Below, one piece after another: positions 26,771 to 35,152 of a stretch of DNA of 64,000 nt. The notes beneath the pieces were generated by a model. The model did no database searches and had not been told where the DNA came from. It was given only the letters and a program-made list of their open reading frames with translations. How positions within the stretch are numbered: the stretch's first letter is position 1; each line of letters opens with the position of its first letter. Where the stretch lies: NCBI GenBank assembly GCA_023382535.1, contig JAHDWA010000018.1, positions 62,001-126,000 of the forward strand. The letters are read 5' to 3'. The DNA comes from Anaerolineae bacterium (GTDB taxonomy: Bacteria; Chloroflexota; Anaerolineae; 4572-78; J111). The translations under genes and the position numbers were made by a program.

Positions 26771-26810
26771 CGGTTTTACCGCTTAGAGTTACCTCACGAA
26801 ATCGATTCTT

Positions 26811-26886
26811 TTACCGCAGAGATCGCTGAGAACGCCGAGAAATATAAAAAACTCTGCGAACTTTGCACCCTCTGCGGTAATTTTTT
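26811..26886 (+). terminator. Hairpin with T tract between ygeW and ygeY
   Basis: TTACCGCAGAG (26811-26821) and CTCTGCGGTAA (26870-26880) form an 11-bp stem followed by TTTTTT. The 48-base loop is long and itself repetitive, so this may be a dispersed repeat acting as a weak terminator. Confidence 0.5.
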
Positions 26887-26918
26887 CAAAGTTGAGCTGT
26901 ATCCAGAAGGATTTTGAA

Positions 26919-28169
26919 ATGACCATACCCCTAACCTCTTTCCCTTTTCCCCCCGCCTTAGCCCAGGCCGCCGAGCGGGTCTGCCAGTATGCCCAGACGA
27001 TTCGGCAGGCGCAAGTTGATTTCCTGGCCGATCTGATCCGCATCCAGAGCTACACCGGCCAGGAAGAACCGGCCGTCGAGCGCACCCTGGCCGAAATGAG
27101 GGCCTGCAGCTTTGACCATGTCCGCACCGACAGCGCCGGCAACGCCCTGGCGACGGTCGGTGCAGGCCGCTTTCACCTGTTGTACGACGCCCACCTGGAC
27201 GAGAACGAAATCGCCGACGAGCGGGACTGGCCCTATCCGCCCTTAGAGCCGACCGTGGCCAACGGCAAACTCTACGGGCTGGGTGCGTCCGATTGCAAGG
27301 GTGGGGTGGCCTCGATTGTCTACGGGGCGCGGCTGGCCGCCGAGCTAAACCTGACGGGCGACTGCACCATCACCGTCAAGGGGTCAACGCTGGAGGAGGA
27401 CGCCGAAGGCTTTGCCATGCGCCACCTCATCGAGCATGACCGCCTGCCCCGCCCCGACGCCGTGCTGCTGGCCGAGGCGACCGACCTGACCCTGCGGCGC
27501 GGCCACCGCGGCCGCTGCGAGATCAAGGTCCGCATGCCGGGCCGGGCGGCTCACGCCAGCACGCCTGAACTGGGCGATAATGCCATCTTGAAAATGCGCC
27601 CCGTCCTGGACGCCCTCGAAGCCATGACACCTCACCTGCCCACCGATCCCATCCTGGGCCGGGGGACGCAGGTAGTGACCATGATCGCCTCGCCTCACAC
27701 GCCCAACAGTGTGCCGGCCTGGTGCGAAGCCACCCTCGACCGCCGCCTGACGCCTGCCGAAACGCCGGAGCGGGTGGTCGCCGAGATCGAGGCGGCGCTG
27801 GCTGGTTTGGGCGCATCGGTGCAGGTGGTTCAGCAGCCGGTCACATCGTGGACCGGGCTGGACCTGAGCGGCCCCGCCTTCTTCCCCGGCTGGCTCCTGC
27901 CCGCAGACCACCCGCTCATCCGGGTCGGCCAGATCACCTGCGCCGCCCTGTGGGGCCACGTTCCCCGCGTGGACGTCTGGAAGTTCAGCACCAACGGCAC
28001 CTATTCCGCCGGAGCGGCCGGGATTCCGACCCTCGGCTTTGGGCCGATGGAGGAGCAGTACGTCCACACGCCCCAGGATCAGGTTGACCTGGAGAAGCTG
28101 CTCAAAGGCGCGATGTTTTACGCCCTGTTCCCCCTGGCTTACAGCTTGCTGATGGGTGAGGAAGCCTAA
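26919..28169 (+). CDS. ygeY: M20 family YgeY-like hydrolase
   Basis: The ATG at 26919 follows AGAAGGA at seven bases. The 416-aa protein has M20 metallopeptidase motifs: LLYDAHLDENEI (first metal His/Asp), LGASDCKGGVAS, KGSTLEEDAEGFAM (catalytic Glu and ligand) and the C-terminal STNGTYSAGAAGIPTLGFGPM...HTPQDQV. This arrangement matches the YgeY subgroup described as selenium-metabolism-linked hydrolases. It pairs with the ygeW-like gene upstream; the hydrolysed amide is unknown. The last 142 bases around its 3' end are duplicated at 28971-29112, beyond a toxin-antitoxin module. Confidence 0.85.
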   Translation: MTIPLTSFPFPPALAQAAERVCQYAQTIRQAQVDFLADLIRIQSYTGQEEPAVERTLAEMRACSFDHVRTDSAGNALATVGAGRFHLLYDAHLDENEIADERDWPYPPLEPTVANGKLYGLGASDCKGGVASIVYGARLAAELNLTGDCTITVKGSTLEEDAEGFAMRHLIEHDRLPRPDAVLLAEATDLTLRRGHRGRCEIKVRMPGRAAHASTPELGDNAILKMRPVLDALEAMTPHLPTDPILGRGTQVVTMIASPHTPNSVPAWCEATLDRRLTPAETPERVVAEIEAALAGLGASVQVVQQPVTSWTGLDLSGPAFFPGWLLPADHPLIRVGQITCAALWGHVPRVDVWKFSTNGTYSAGAAGIPTLGFGPMEEQYVHTPQDQVDLEKLLKGAMFYALFPLAYSLLMGEEA

Positions 28170-28195
28170 GCTCACAATTTATGCAGTTGTTAGCC
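28054..28195 (+). repeat. 142-bp direct repeat, copy 1 (ygeY 3' end)
   Basis: Covers the last 39 codons of ygeY and 26 bases after its stop. Identical to 28971-29112 except for one base (A at 28087, G at 29004). Together the copies bracket the toxin-antitoxin module. Confidence 0.95.
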
Positions 28196-28219
28196 AGTCA
28201 AAGAAGCCATCTTCACTTC

Positions 28220-28248
28220 TTGCTTTTTATGCGTCATTGACGTACAAT
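28220..28248 (+). promoter_or_regulatory. Promoter of the toxin-antitoxin module
   Basis: TTGCTT (28220-28225), a 17-base spacer and TACAAT (28243-28248). The toxin ATG at 28254 would coincide with the transcription start, so the transcript may be leaderless; no Shine-Dalgarno sequence precedes the ATG. Confidence 0.6.
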
Positions 28249-28253
28249 AAGGC

Positions 28254-28571
28254 ATGCTCTTCATCGAAACGCCTCTCTTCACCCAACTCATCCCAGAGTT
28301 AATCCCAGATGAAAACTATAGATTGCTCCAACAAACCCTCATTTTGCGACCGGAAACGGGTGATCTCATTCAAGGAGGAGGAGGGCTTCGGAAAATACGT
28401 TGGAAATTACCGGGCCGGGGTAAGAGAGGGGGATTACGGGTCATTTACTATTGGGATGTTGCTGCTAATACGATTTATATGCTTTTACCATATCCCAAGA
28501 ATAAGCAGGAGGATTTGACCCCAGCCCAGCTAAAGATGTTACGTAATTTGATAAAGGAATGGTTGGAATGA
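28254..28571 (+). CDS. higB: RelE/HigB-like toxin
   Basis: The 105-aa product resembles RelE/HigB-superfamily toxins: MLFIETPLFTQLIPELIPDENYRLLQQTL at the start, then GDLIQGGGGLRKIRW, a basic core PGRGKRGGLRVIYYW and LLPYPKNKQEDLTPAQL. These toxins are mRNA endonucleases that act at the ribosome. The gene is first in the pair and its stop overlaps the antitoxin ATG by four bases, the toxin-first order typical of higBA. The whole module lies between 142-bp direct repeats and looks like a mobile cassette. Symbol given by family. Confidence 0.85.
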   Translation: MLFIETPLFTQLIPELIPDENYRLLQQTLILRPETGDLIQGGGGLRKIRWKLPGRGKRGGLRVIYYWDVAANTIYMLLPYPKNKQEDLTPAQLKMLRNLIKEWLE

Positions 28572-28864
28572 ATGACAAAGATTTTGCCAATTTGGTGGAA
28601 AGTATTAAACAGGCAGGGCAGATAAAACGGGGCGAACTAGCACCGGGTCGCCTGTTTGAATTTAGTCCATTAGATATAAAGGCTATTCGAGAACAGTTTC
28701 ATAAATCACAACGGGAGTTTGCCTATATGATTGGGGTTAGCGTTGGAACTTTGCAAAACTGGGAACAAGGTCGGCGTAAACCGGAAGGGCCAGCCAGGGC
28801 GTTGTTACAGATAGCTGCCAAAAATCCTAAAGCGGTAATAGAAGCATTGGGAACAGGAGAATAA
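28568..28864 (+). CDS. higA: HigA/NadS-like antitoxin (XRE helix-turn-helix)
   Basis: The ATG at 28568 shares ATGA with the toxin stop; an in-frame ATG at 28559 is less likely. The 98-aa protein has a short N-terminal region (NLVESIKQAGQIKRGELAPGR) and a HTH_3 domain: IREQFHKSQREFAYMIGVSVGTLQNWEQGRRKPEGPARAL. It should neutralise the upstream toxin and repress the promoter at 28220-28248. After its stop lies a 26-codon open frame (28882-28962) of charged residues, which could be the tail of a lost gene. Confidence 0.85.
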   Translation: MNDKDFANLVESIKQAGQIKRGELAPGRLFEFSPLDIKAIREQFHKSQREFAYMIGVSVGTLQNWEQGRRKPEGPARALLQIAAKNPKAVIEALGTGE

Positions 28865-28970
28865 AATGGGGGTCTCTGCAAATGCGGTATGAATTGGAGA
28901 AGGAAAAGGATAAGTTACAAGACCGCTTAGAAAAAGAAGTGCTGGTTTATGCGGCTGCTTAATTAGGGGA

Positions 28971-29112
28971 AGCAGTACGTCCACACGCCCCAGGATCAGG
29001 TTGGCCTGGAGAAGCTGCTCAAAGGCGCGATGTTTTACGCCCTGTTCCCCCTGGCTTACAGCTTGCTGATGGGTGAGGAAGCCTAAGCTCACAATTTATG
29101 CAGTTGTTAGCC
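28971..29112 (+). pseudogene. Duplicated 3' end of ygeY (repeat copy 2)
   Basis: This second copy of the 142-bp repeat encodes the last 39 residues of the YgeY-like protein (from QYVHTPQDQ to LLMGEEA, then stop) without any start or upstream domain, so it is a gene fragment. One base differs from copy 1. It marks the right boundary of the toxin-antitoxin insertion. Confidence 0.9.
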
Positions 29113-29143
29113 CGCATCGTTGAGACCCGCCTTGACTTAAATT

Positions 29144-29374
29144 TTGTTGAGTGCGATAAATTTTAGAGGTAAGCTACTACCAACCCGCACTCGAATTAAT
29201 AAAAATAGAGCCTCGAGTCCCAATAGTGCAGTTTCCCTACTCAATAAATTTGAGCAGGTATACAACCTCTCCCTACCGGTTTCTGTTCGGGAATGGTATT
29301 CCCTGGCTGAGGCTTGCAACATTTTCGCAAGTACAGCAATCAAGACTACCCCGTTGAACTCAGTGAACGAATGA
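29144..29374 (+). pseudogene. SMI1/KNR4 (SUKH) domain remnant
   Basis: A short frame holds LLNKFEQVYNLSLPVSVREWYSL, which matches the N-terminal helix and strand of SUKH-domain proteins, followed by AEACNIFA and then unrelated sequence and a stop. SUKH proteins are usually 140 aa or more and serve as immunity proteins for polymorphic toxins. The frame is too short and has no good ribosome binding site (TTG start), so it is probably a broken gene. The rest of 29113-29447 shows nothing else. Confidence 0.5.
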
Positions 29375-29447
29375 TTTCTCGTCCAATGAATACGTCGTCT
29401 ATCTATCCACCTTAGTCTTTATTCAACTTGTTAAGGACAGGACGCTT

Positions 29448-30914
29448 ATGGTCTTTTTTGATTATCTTCTTTTAGGCGCCGCAATTCTGCTTATACTGAG
29501 CATTATTGCGAGTAAGGCCTCCGGCCGGTTAGGGGTTCCGGCTCTGCTGTTTTTCCTGGTCATCGGTATGCTGGCCGGTTCAGAAGGGGTAGGTGGGATT
29601 GAGTTTAGCGATGCCTACATTGCGCAGTCGTTGGGGGTAGTGGCGCTCATCTTCATTCTGTTTTCGGGTGGATTTGACACAGAATGGGGCAGTGTCCGCC
29701 ATGTGCTTTCGTATGGTCTGGTTCTGGCCACGGCAGGGGTACTGCTCACGGCCCTGGCAGTTGGGGCATTTGCTGTGGTTATGCTTGGCTTTTCCTGGCG
29801 TGAAAGTTTGTTGTTTGGGGCTATTGTTTCATCAACCGATGCCGCAGCCGTATTTGCTGTTATGCGCTCGCGCGGTGTTGGGTTAAAGGGAAGCTTAAAA
29901 CCGTTAATCGAATTAGAATCGGGCAGTAACGATCCGATGGCCATCTTTTTGACCACGGCTATGGTGGGGCTGCTGACCGACCCCCATGCATCTGTCCTGG
30001 GGCTAGCCCTGATGTTCTTTGTCCAAATGGTTGCCGGCGGCGCCGCCGGGTATCTACTTGGTAAGGGTATGGTCTATGTCATTAACAAACTCCATTTGGA
30101 ATATGATGGCCTTTATCCGGTCCTCTCCATCGCTCTGGTCTTGCTGGTTTATGGTATAACCGCCCTGATTGGCGGCAACGGCTTTCTGGCGGTATACCTG
30201 GCCGGTCTGGTCATGGGCAACACCAATGTGCTTCACCGGCGTAGTCTGATGCGCTTTCATGATGGTCTGGCCTGGCTGATGCAGATTGTGATGTTCTTAA
30301 CTTTGGGGCTATTAGTATTCCCTTCCCGAGTATTCGCTGTGGCGGGGATCGGGTTACTTACCGCAGCGTTCTTGATGTTAATTGCCCGCCCGGTTGGCGT
30401 GTATGTGTCGCTTCTGCCGTTTCGGGTCAGCCTGCGCAAAACTGCAATGGTTGGTTGGGTCGGCTTGCGGGGGGCTGTCCCGATCATTCTGGCCACTTTC
30501 CCTTTACTGGCCGGCGTAGAACAGGCAGAGACAATTTTTAACCTGGTTTTCTTTATTGTGCTAACTTCAGTCCTGATACAGGGCAGTAGTATTCCCGTAG
30601 TTGCTCGTTGGCTGCGAGTTGCTGCGCCGTTGCCATCGAGACGGCGCTCCCCGCTTGAGTTTGAGTCCACCAACGGCATTCGAGGCGAATTGGTCGAGAT
30701 CGAACTTCCGCTGAGTTCAGCGGCGGTGGGTCGTCGTATTGTCGAACTGGGGCTGCCCACAGGCGCTTTGCTCGTCTTAATTGGCCGCGGTGACGGCTTT
30801 TTTGTGCCGAGTGGCAGCACAATGCTGGCAGCCGGAGACACGCTTTATCTTCTGGCAAAAGAGGAGATTTTAGGGCAAGTGAAACAGATCATAGATAATC
30901 AACTTGAGTTTTGA
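29448..30914 (+). CDS. cvrA: K+/H+ antiporter, CPA1 family with TrkA-C domain
   Basis: The 488-aa protein has about 12 membrane helices in residues 1-385 with CPA1 exchanger motifs: [22 protein letters not shown] and [16 protein letters not shown] (paired acidic site). The C-terminal part, after about residue 400, is a TrkA-C-like domain ([41 protein letters not shown]). This is the layout of NhaP2/CvrA potassium/proton antiporters involved in cell volume and pH control. AAGGACAGGA precedes the ATG. A bidirectional terminator follows. Confidence 0.88.
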   Translation: MVFFDYLLLGAAILLILSIIASKASGRLGVPALLFFLVIGMLAGSEGVGGIEFSDAYIAQSLGVVALIFILFSGGFDTEWGSVRHVLSYGLVLATAGVLLTALAVGAFAVVMLGFSWRESLLFGAIVSSTDAAAVFAVMRSRGVGLKGSLKPLIELESGSNDPMAIFLTTAMVGLLTDPHASVLGLALMFFVQMVAGGAAGYLLGKGMVYVINKLHLEYDGLYPVLSIALVLLVYGITALIGGNGFLAVYLAGLVMGNTNVLHRRSLMRFHDGLAWLMQIVMFLTLGLLVFPSRVFAVAGIGLLTAAFLMLIARPVGVYVSLLPFRVSLRKTAMVGWVGLRGAVPIILATFPLLAGVEQAETIFNLVFFIVLTSVLIQGSSIPVVARWLRVAAPLPSRRRSPLEFESTNGIRGELVEIELPLSSAAVGRRIVELGLPTGALLVLIGRGDGFFVPSGSTMLAAGDTLYLLAKEEILGQVKQIIDNQLEF

Positions 30915-31013
30915 GGAGGGATCAGGGTTGTGTTTTAGCAGGCTGATGCGATTGCAATGGAGATGTACCAAAGATTAATTTCTCAAAAAGAGTTGCACAT
31001 CAGGTTGTAGATA

Positions 31014-31054
31014 AAAAAGACCCCTGAGGTTTGAATTCCCTCAGGGGTCTTTTG
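31014..31054. terminator. Bidirectional terminator between the antiporter and the ABC operon
   Basis: GACCCCTGAGG (31019-31029) and CCTCAGGGGTC (31039-31049) form an 11-bp stem with A's on one side and T's on the other, suited to end both converging transcripts. Belongs to the AGACC...GGTCT hairpin group. Confidence 0.85.
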
Positions 31055-31062
31055 ATTCGAAC

Positions 31063-32031
31063 TTACGGCGCTGGCGTGGCTTCAGCCGTTGGTTCGGCGG
31101 TAGGCGGCGCTTGCAGGAAATCGTCCCGCTTCTTTTCGAGGAATGTGTTCACCAGGCCCTCACTGACCCGCACGTAATAGGGCGACTCGGAGGATTTGAC
31201 GACGTAGGTATTGTCCGTCTCGTCCTTGGTTCCAATGCTCAGGGTGTAGGTTTTATCTGCCGTCTTCAGAGTGAGCACAGCCTGGGGTTTGTCCAGGCCA
31301 TAGGCGGGATCTTCCGTCTTGCCCAGCGGCCGGGTCATGCGGATGCCGCTGGCCTGGCTGAACAGGCTGGTGAAGTTGTTCTCGTTGAAGGTTTCATCGC
31401 CGGCCAGCCCTGGCATGGTCCATTGTTCGCCGTCTTTGGTAAACTCAAACGTGCCATTGGCGTTCTCCAGGGTCAGGCTGGTCGTGGCCGTTTGGGGCAC
31501 GGTGAAGTAGAGCGTGTCCACCCAGGAACCCGCCTGGGGACTGGCCTCAAAGCTGTTGATGTCGCCGGCCAGGTAAACCTCGGGCCGGTCGTCGGCGCGG
31601 ACGTGGGTTGCAGCGGCCCCGGCGGAACTGCCGATGTAGAGCTTGTGGCTGGCCCCATCTTTTAGCTGGATCTCGACCAGGCTGGTAAAGTCGCCCGCGG
31701 CGACCTTGAGCCGGCTGTGGCTGCCCTCGGTCTGCGTCACCAGCCGGTTGGTCCTGATTTTCTCGATTTTATCCAGCAAAGGCGTTACTTTGGCGCTGTC
31801 AACCGGATAATCGTCAGCCTCCGGCAGAACCCAGTTGTCGCCGCTTTTGGCGAGGGCCAGCTTGTTCCCTTCGCTGTCGCTCAGCGTCAGACCGGTCACA
31901 TCCGCTGCCTTGTAATCGGGCAGCAGCGGGCCGCCCCCACTCGATGCGGCTGCTCTGGGCCACAAGACAAAGGCCGCCAGCGCAATTTGCGCCACTAAAA
32001 TTACCGCTAAAATCTGGTTGAATCGACTCAT
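31063..32031 (-). CDS. DUF4340 protein, Gldg-system partner
   Basis: The 322-aa protein has an N-terminal membrane anchor (ILAVILVAQIALAAFVLWP) and repeated beta-rich DUF4340 units beginning DVTGLTLSDSEGNKLALAKSGDNWVLP, with a second related unit near residue 185 (TSLTLENANGTFEFTKDGEQWTMPG). Its tail is Thr/Ala/Pro-rich. DUF4340 proteins are regularly encoded with GldG-like transporters, and here it is the last gene of that operon, after the ATPase and the permease/Gldg fusion. It is probably an exported, membrane-anchored accessory protein. AAGGAG precedes the ATG. Its biochemical role is unknown. Confidence 0.85.
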   Translation of the reverse strand: MSRFNQILAVILVAQIALAAFVLWPRAAASSGGGPLLPDYKAADVTGLTLSDSEGNKLALAKSGDNWVLPEADDYPVDSAKVTPLLDKIEKIRTNRLVTQTEGSHSRLKVAAGDFTSLVEIQLKDGASHKLYIGSSAGAAATHVRADDRPEVYLAGDINSFEASPQAGSWVDTLYFTVPQTATTSLTLENANGTFEFTKDGEQWTMPGLAGDETFNENNFTSLFSQASGIRMTRPLGKTEDPAYGLDKPQAVLTLKTADKTYTLSIGTKDETDNTYVVKSSESPYYVRVSEGLVNTFLEKKRDDFLQAPPTAEPTAEATPAP

Positions 32032-32070
32032 CGTTGTTTTACTCCTTGTATATTGCCGGTTGCCGGTTAT

Positions 32071-32154
32071 CAGTCATCAGTGATCAGTTTGCCAGTTATC
32101 AATCACCCGTTATTCAGTACTGCTTACTGATTACTGACTACTGACTACCGACGA
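32071..32154. repeat. Inverted heptamer array overlapping the 3' end of the Gldg gene
   Basis: CAGTCAT, CAGTGAT, CAGTTTG (32071-32091), then CTGCTTA, CTGATTA, CTGACTA, CTGACTA, CCGACGA (32120-32154). The second array encodes the C-terminal Ser/Val/Gln-rich tail and the stop codon of the Gldg-type gene. Confidence 0.8.
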
Positions 32155-35070
32155 CTGTCCACCCACCGCAGGCGATTGCGGCACCAACTCCATCGGCTGT
32201 TCATTCTGCCGCCGCCAGCGCCAGATAGCGCCCAGGCCAACCAGGGCCAGCAGGGCCAGGACGTAATTGGCTCCTTCCCAGAAGGACTGCTGGCTCTCGG
32301 TCAGCGGGTTGAGCACGCGGGCCGACGTTCCGCGCGAGCGGATGCCGAGCAGGTCCAGATCCTCCACCGACCAGTCCACCGTATTTTGCATGAATTGGAG
32401 CGTGTTCAGGTAGCGGTCGCGGGTGAGGTTGGAGGAGAGTTGAAAGACGACGTCGTTGAGAAACTCGGCGCTGCCAATGACCACCAGCCGGGCCGTATCC
32501 GGCGAATTTTCAATGGTGCCGATAGCGTTGACTTCGGCAGTAGGGGCGGGCTGCGGCTCGGTCCCGGCCGGCTGGCCGGCTTCCGGCGTCGGCGCAGCCG
32601 TTAGCGGCGAAGGCTTGTCCTTGAAGTAACTTTCAAAAACGCCCTGTACCGAAACCGCCAGCGGGTAGGATTTCGGCTCGCCTTCCACCGGAAAGCCCAG
32701 CTCCGGGTAACTATTCATGTCGGGTTGAATGTTGGTATCAGTGCGCAGCCAGGAGCCGGGGCTGGATTTGAGCAGCGTCGTTACCGTCCGCTCCTTATTT
32801 TTGGCTTCGTCCACCACCACCGGCGAAGCCCAGTTGAGGGTGACGGCGGGCAGGTTGGCCAGGATCGGGCTTTGCCGGTCCATTCCATCGGGCCGGACAT
32901 CCACAAAGAAGGGATAGTTCATGGCCTGGATCTCCTGCACTTGCAGACCGCCCAGGTCGCGGTTGACCTGCACCGGGAAGGGTTCGTTTTGCGGATCCAT
33001 AACTAATGACTGCTGGACGTCAATCCCGTAGCCGGCCAGCATGTCGCGCAGCCCGTTCTCGATGGGCTGGATGCCCAGGCTGCCGCTGAATTGATCGGGC
33101 ACGATGGCGTAGTTGCCGGCTGAGACCACCACCGAACCGCCCCGCATCAGGTACTGGTCAATGGCGTACTGTTCCTTATCGCTCATATTCTGCGGGGCGA
33201 TGACCGCCAGCACGTCCACATCGGTCGGGACCTGGCCGTTGGACAGATCAACCGGGCGCACCGTGTAATCCTGGCCCAGTTGCTGGGCAATAGTCTGATA
33301 CTGCTTGAACGAGGGCATCTGCTGCCCAAAAGCGTTGGGCTGGGGGATGTCCGGCGGCGTCCACAGCCCGACCACCTTGAGAAAGCCGGACGAACCACGC
33401 TTGAGGGCCGACTCAATGCTGGTGCGGACATCCGCCTCGGTCAGGTCGCCGGCCGGGGAGAGCAGTTGGGCCTTGTCGCCAATTTGCATGATCATGTGCA
33501 GATAGTAAGTCTGGTCGGAGAAGAGCGTGGCGGCGATAGGCCGCAGACCGTACTGGTCCACCATTGTCTGGCGGGTCACCTGGCTGTCAGGGTCATCCAG
33601 GTTGACGGTTTCAAACGTGAATTTCCCGTTTGACTTGGCCTGGATTTCCTCGGCCACCTTTTGGATGGTTTCAGGCGCGGGCTGGAGCCACTCCGGCAGC
33701 GTGCTGGGCGTGACATAAAGGCTCAACTTGACCGGCTCTTGCATCGCCGCCAGCACCGCGTCAACGCTCTGGAAGCCGTAGACCACTTTTTTGACCGCGC
33801 GGGTCAGGTCATATTCCGGGTTGCGCAGGCGCACCTCCACCTGGCCGTCGGGCGAAGGTTGGACTTCGATCAAATCGCGAAAGTTCAATACTTCATTCTG
33901 GTCGCCGTAGCGCACCAGGATGTCGAAATAGGCATTCACCACCGAAGCGCCGTAACGATCCGCCGCCTGTAAAGGCGTTGGCTGGATGCCATAGGTCTGG
34001 TTAGCTTCGGCCTCTTTTTCCGGGTCCTGTAAGGGGTCCACAATCTCCACGACAACGTTGCCGTTGGAAGCAACCTGATATTCTTGCAGCAGGTCACGGA
34101 TGCGCGGCGCCAGCGGCGCCAGCAGGGGGTGGGTCTTTTCGCTAAAGTAGCCGCGAATGAGCAGCGGCTCCTGCACATTCTGCAGTAAATCGCGGGTGGT
34201 CTGGGAGAGGCTGTACTCGCGCTGGGCGGTCAGGTCGAGGCGCGCGCCGCTGAGCGGGTAGAGCCAGACGTTCAGGGCAATCAGGTTCAGGACAATCAGC
34301 CCGGCGGTTAACAGCAGGCCCTCGCGGTGAGCGCGCGTCTGCTCGCCGGTGCTCCAGCGCTTGCTGTCGAGCGAGACCACGTTGAGGGTCAGGAACAGGG
34401 CCGTCAGGGAGAGGTAGTAGACCAAATCTCTCAGGTCAATCACGCCCCGCTCGATGCTTTCAAAGCGGCTGCCGGAGCCGATGGCCCGCAGGATCTCGGC
34501 AATGCTGTCGCCGAAAAAGCGGGTGACGCCCAGTGAACCAACCACATAAAACAGGCCGCCGACCAGGGCGGTCAGAATCAAGGCGACAATCTGGTTGTCG
34601 GTGCGGGAGGAGATGAACAGGCCAATAGCGACATAGGCCGCCGCCATGAGAATAGCCGCCAGGTAGCCGCCCAGCACCGGCCCCCAATCCAGGTTGCCCA
34701 GCAGGGCGACGGTAATGGGGATAAAGAGAGTCAGCGCCAGGGCGACGATGACCAGGATCATCACCGCCAGGAATTTACCGAGTACCAGTTGCACGGGATG
34801 GGTGGGCAAGGTCAGCAGCATTTCCAGGGTGCCGGTTTGCTGCTCCTCGCTCCACTGGCGCATGGTCAGCGCGGCCACTAGGAAGATGAGCAGAATGGGC
34901 ATCCAGCTAAACATAGGCCGGACATCGGCCACGCCCCGGGCGAAGAAGGCGTCAACCCAGAAAAAGGTAAAGAGGGTGGCCGCCAAAAATACGCCCACAA
35001 AAATCAGCGCCATCGGCGAGCCGAAGTAGCTGTTGAGTTCTTTGCGAGTGATTGCCAGAATCTGTTTCAT
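32131..35070 (-). CDS. ABC-2 permease fused to Gldg-type auxiliary domain
   Basis: The 979-aa protein starts with an ABC-2 permease module of about six helices (residues 1-245; MRQWSEEQQTGTLEMLLTLP is typical), followed by a further helix and the exported GldG/ABC_transp_aux region (about 300-940; TTRDLLQNVQEPLLIRGYFSEKTHPLL, GGSVVVSAGNYAIV). A last helix (ANYVLALLALVGLGAIWRW) ends the protein. In Bacteroidetes GldF and GldG are separate gliding-motility transporter parts; the fused form is common in other phyla and its cargo is unknown. Its last residues (GGQSSVVSSQ) and stop are encoded by a heptamer array. AGGAGATG precedes the ATG. Confidence 0.88.
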   Translation of the reverse strand: MKQILAITRKELNSYFGSPMALIFVGVFLAATLFTFFWVDAFFARGVADVRPMFSWMPILLIFLVAALTMRQWSEEQQTGTLEMLLTLPTHPVQLVLGKFLAVMILVIVALALTLFIPITVALLGNLDWGPVLGGYLAAILMAAAYVAIGLFISSRTDNQIVALILTALVGGLFYVVGSLGVTRFFGDSIAEILRAIGSGSRFESIERGVIDLRDLVYYLSLTALFLTLNVVSLDSKRWSTGEQTRAHREGLLLTAGLIVLNLIALNVWLYPLSGARLDLTAQREYSLSQTTRDLLQNVQEPLLIRGYFSEKTHPLLAPLAPRIRDLLQEYQVASNGNVVVEIVDPLQDPEKEAEANQTYGIQPTPLQAADRYGASVVNAYFDILVRYGDQNEVLNFRDLIEVQPSPDGQVEVRLRNPEYDLTRAVKKVVYGFQSVDAVLAAMQEPVKLSLYVTPSTLPEWLQPAPETIQKVAEEIQAKSNGKFTFETVNLDDPDSQVTRQTMVDQYGLRPIAATLFSDQTYYLHMIMQIGDKAQLLSPAGDLTEADVRTSIESALKRGSSGFLKVVGLWTPPDIPQPNAFGQQMPSFKQYQTIAQQLGQDYTVRPVDLSNGQVPTDVDVLAVIAPQNMSDKEQYAIDQYLMRGGSVVVSAGNYAIVPDQFSGSLGIQPIENGLRDMLAGYGIDVQQSLVMDPQNEPFPVQVNRDLGGLQVQEIQAMNYPFFVDVRPDGMDRQSPILANLPAVTLNWASPVVVDEAKNKERTVTTLLKSSPGSWLRTDTNIQPDMNSYPELGFPVEGEPKSYPLAVSVQGVFESYFKDKPSPLTAAPTPEAGQPAGTEPQPAPTAEVNAIGTIENSPDTARLVVIGSAEFLNDVVFQLSSNLTRDRYLNTLQFMQNTVDWSVEDLDLLGIRSRGTSARVLNPLTESQQSFWEGANYVLALLALVGLGAIWRWRRQNEQPMELVPQSPAVGGQSSVVSSQ

Positions 35071-35103
35071 AAATTACATCTCCTGATACTTAAGAGTACG
35101 AGC

Positions 35104-35142
35104 GTGTTGCGTGGTCCGTAAAATAAACGGACCACGCAACAC
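35104..35142. repeat. Perfect 16-bp inverted repeat of heptamer type
   Basis: GTGTTGCGTGGTCCGT (35104-35119) and ACGGACCACGCAACAC (35127-35142) form a hairpin with a 7-nt loop in the gap between the ATPase and permease genes. Confidence 0.8.
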
Positions 35143-35152
35143 GGACCACGGT

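Noticed and set aside
28882..28962. 26-codon open frame inside the toxin-antitoxin cassette
   Set aside because: Too short, low complexity and without a clear ribosome binding site; noted only as a possible gene tail.
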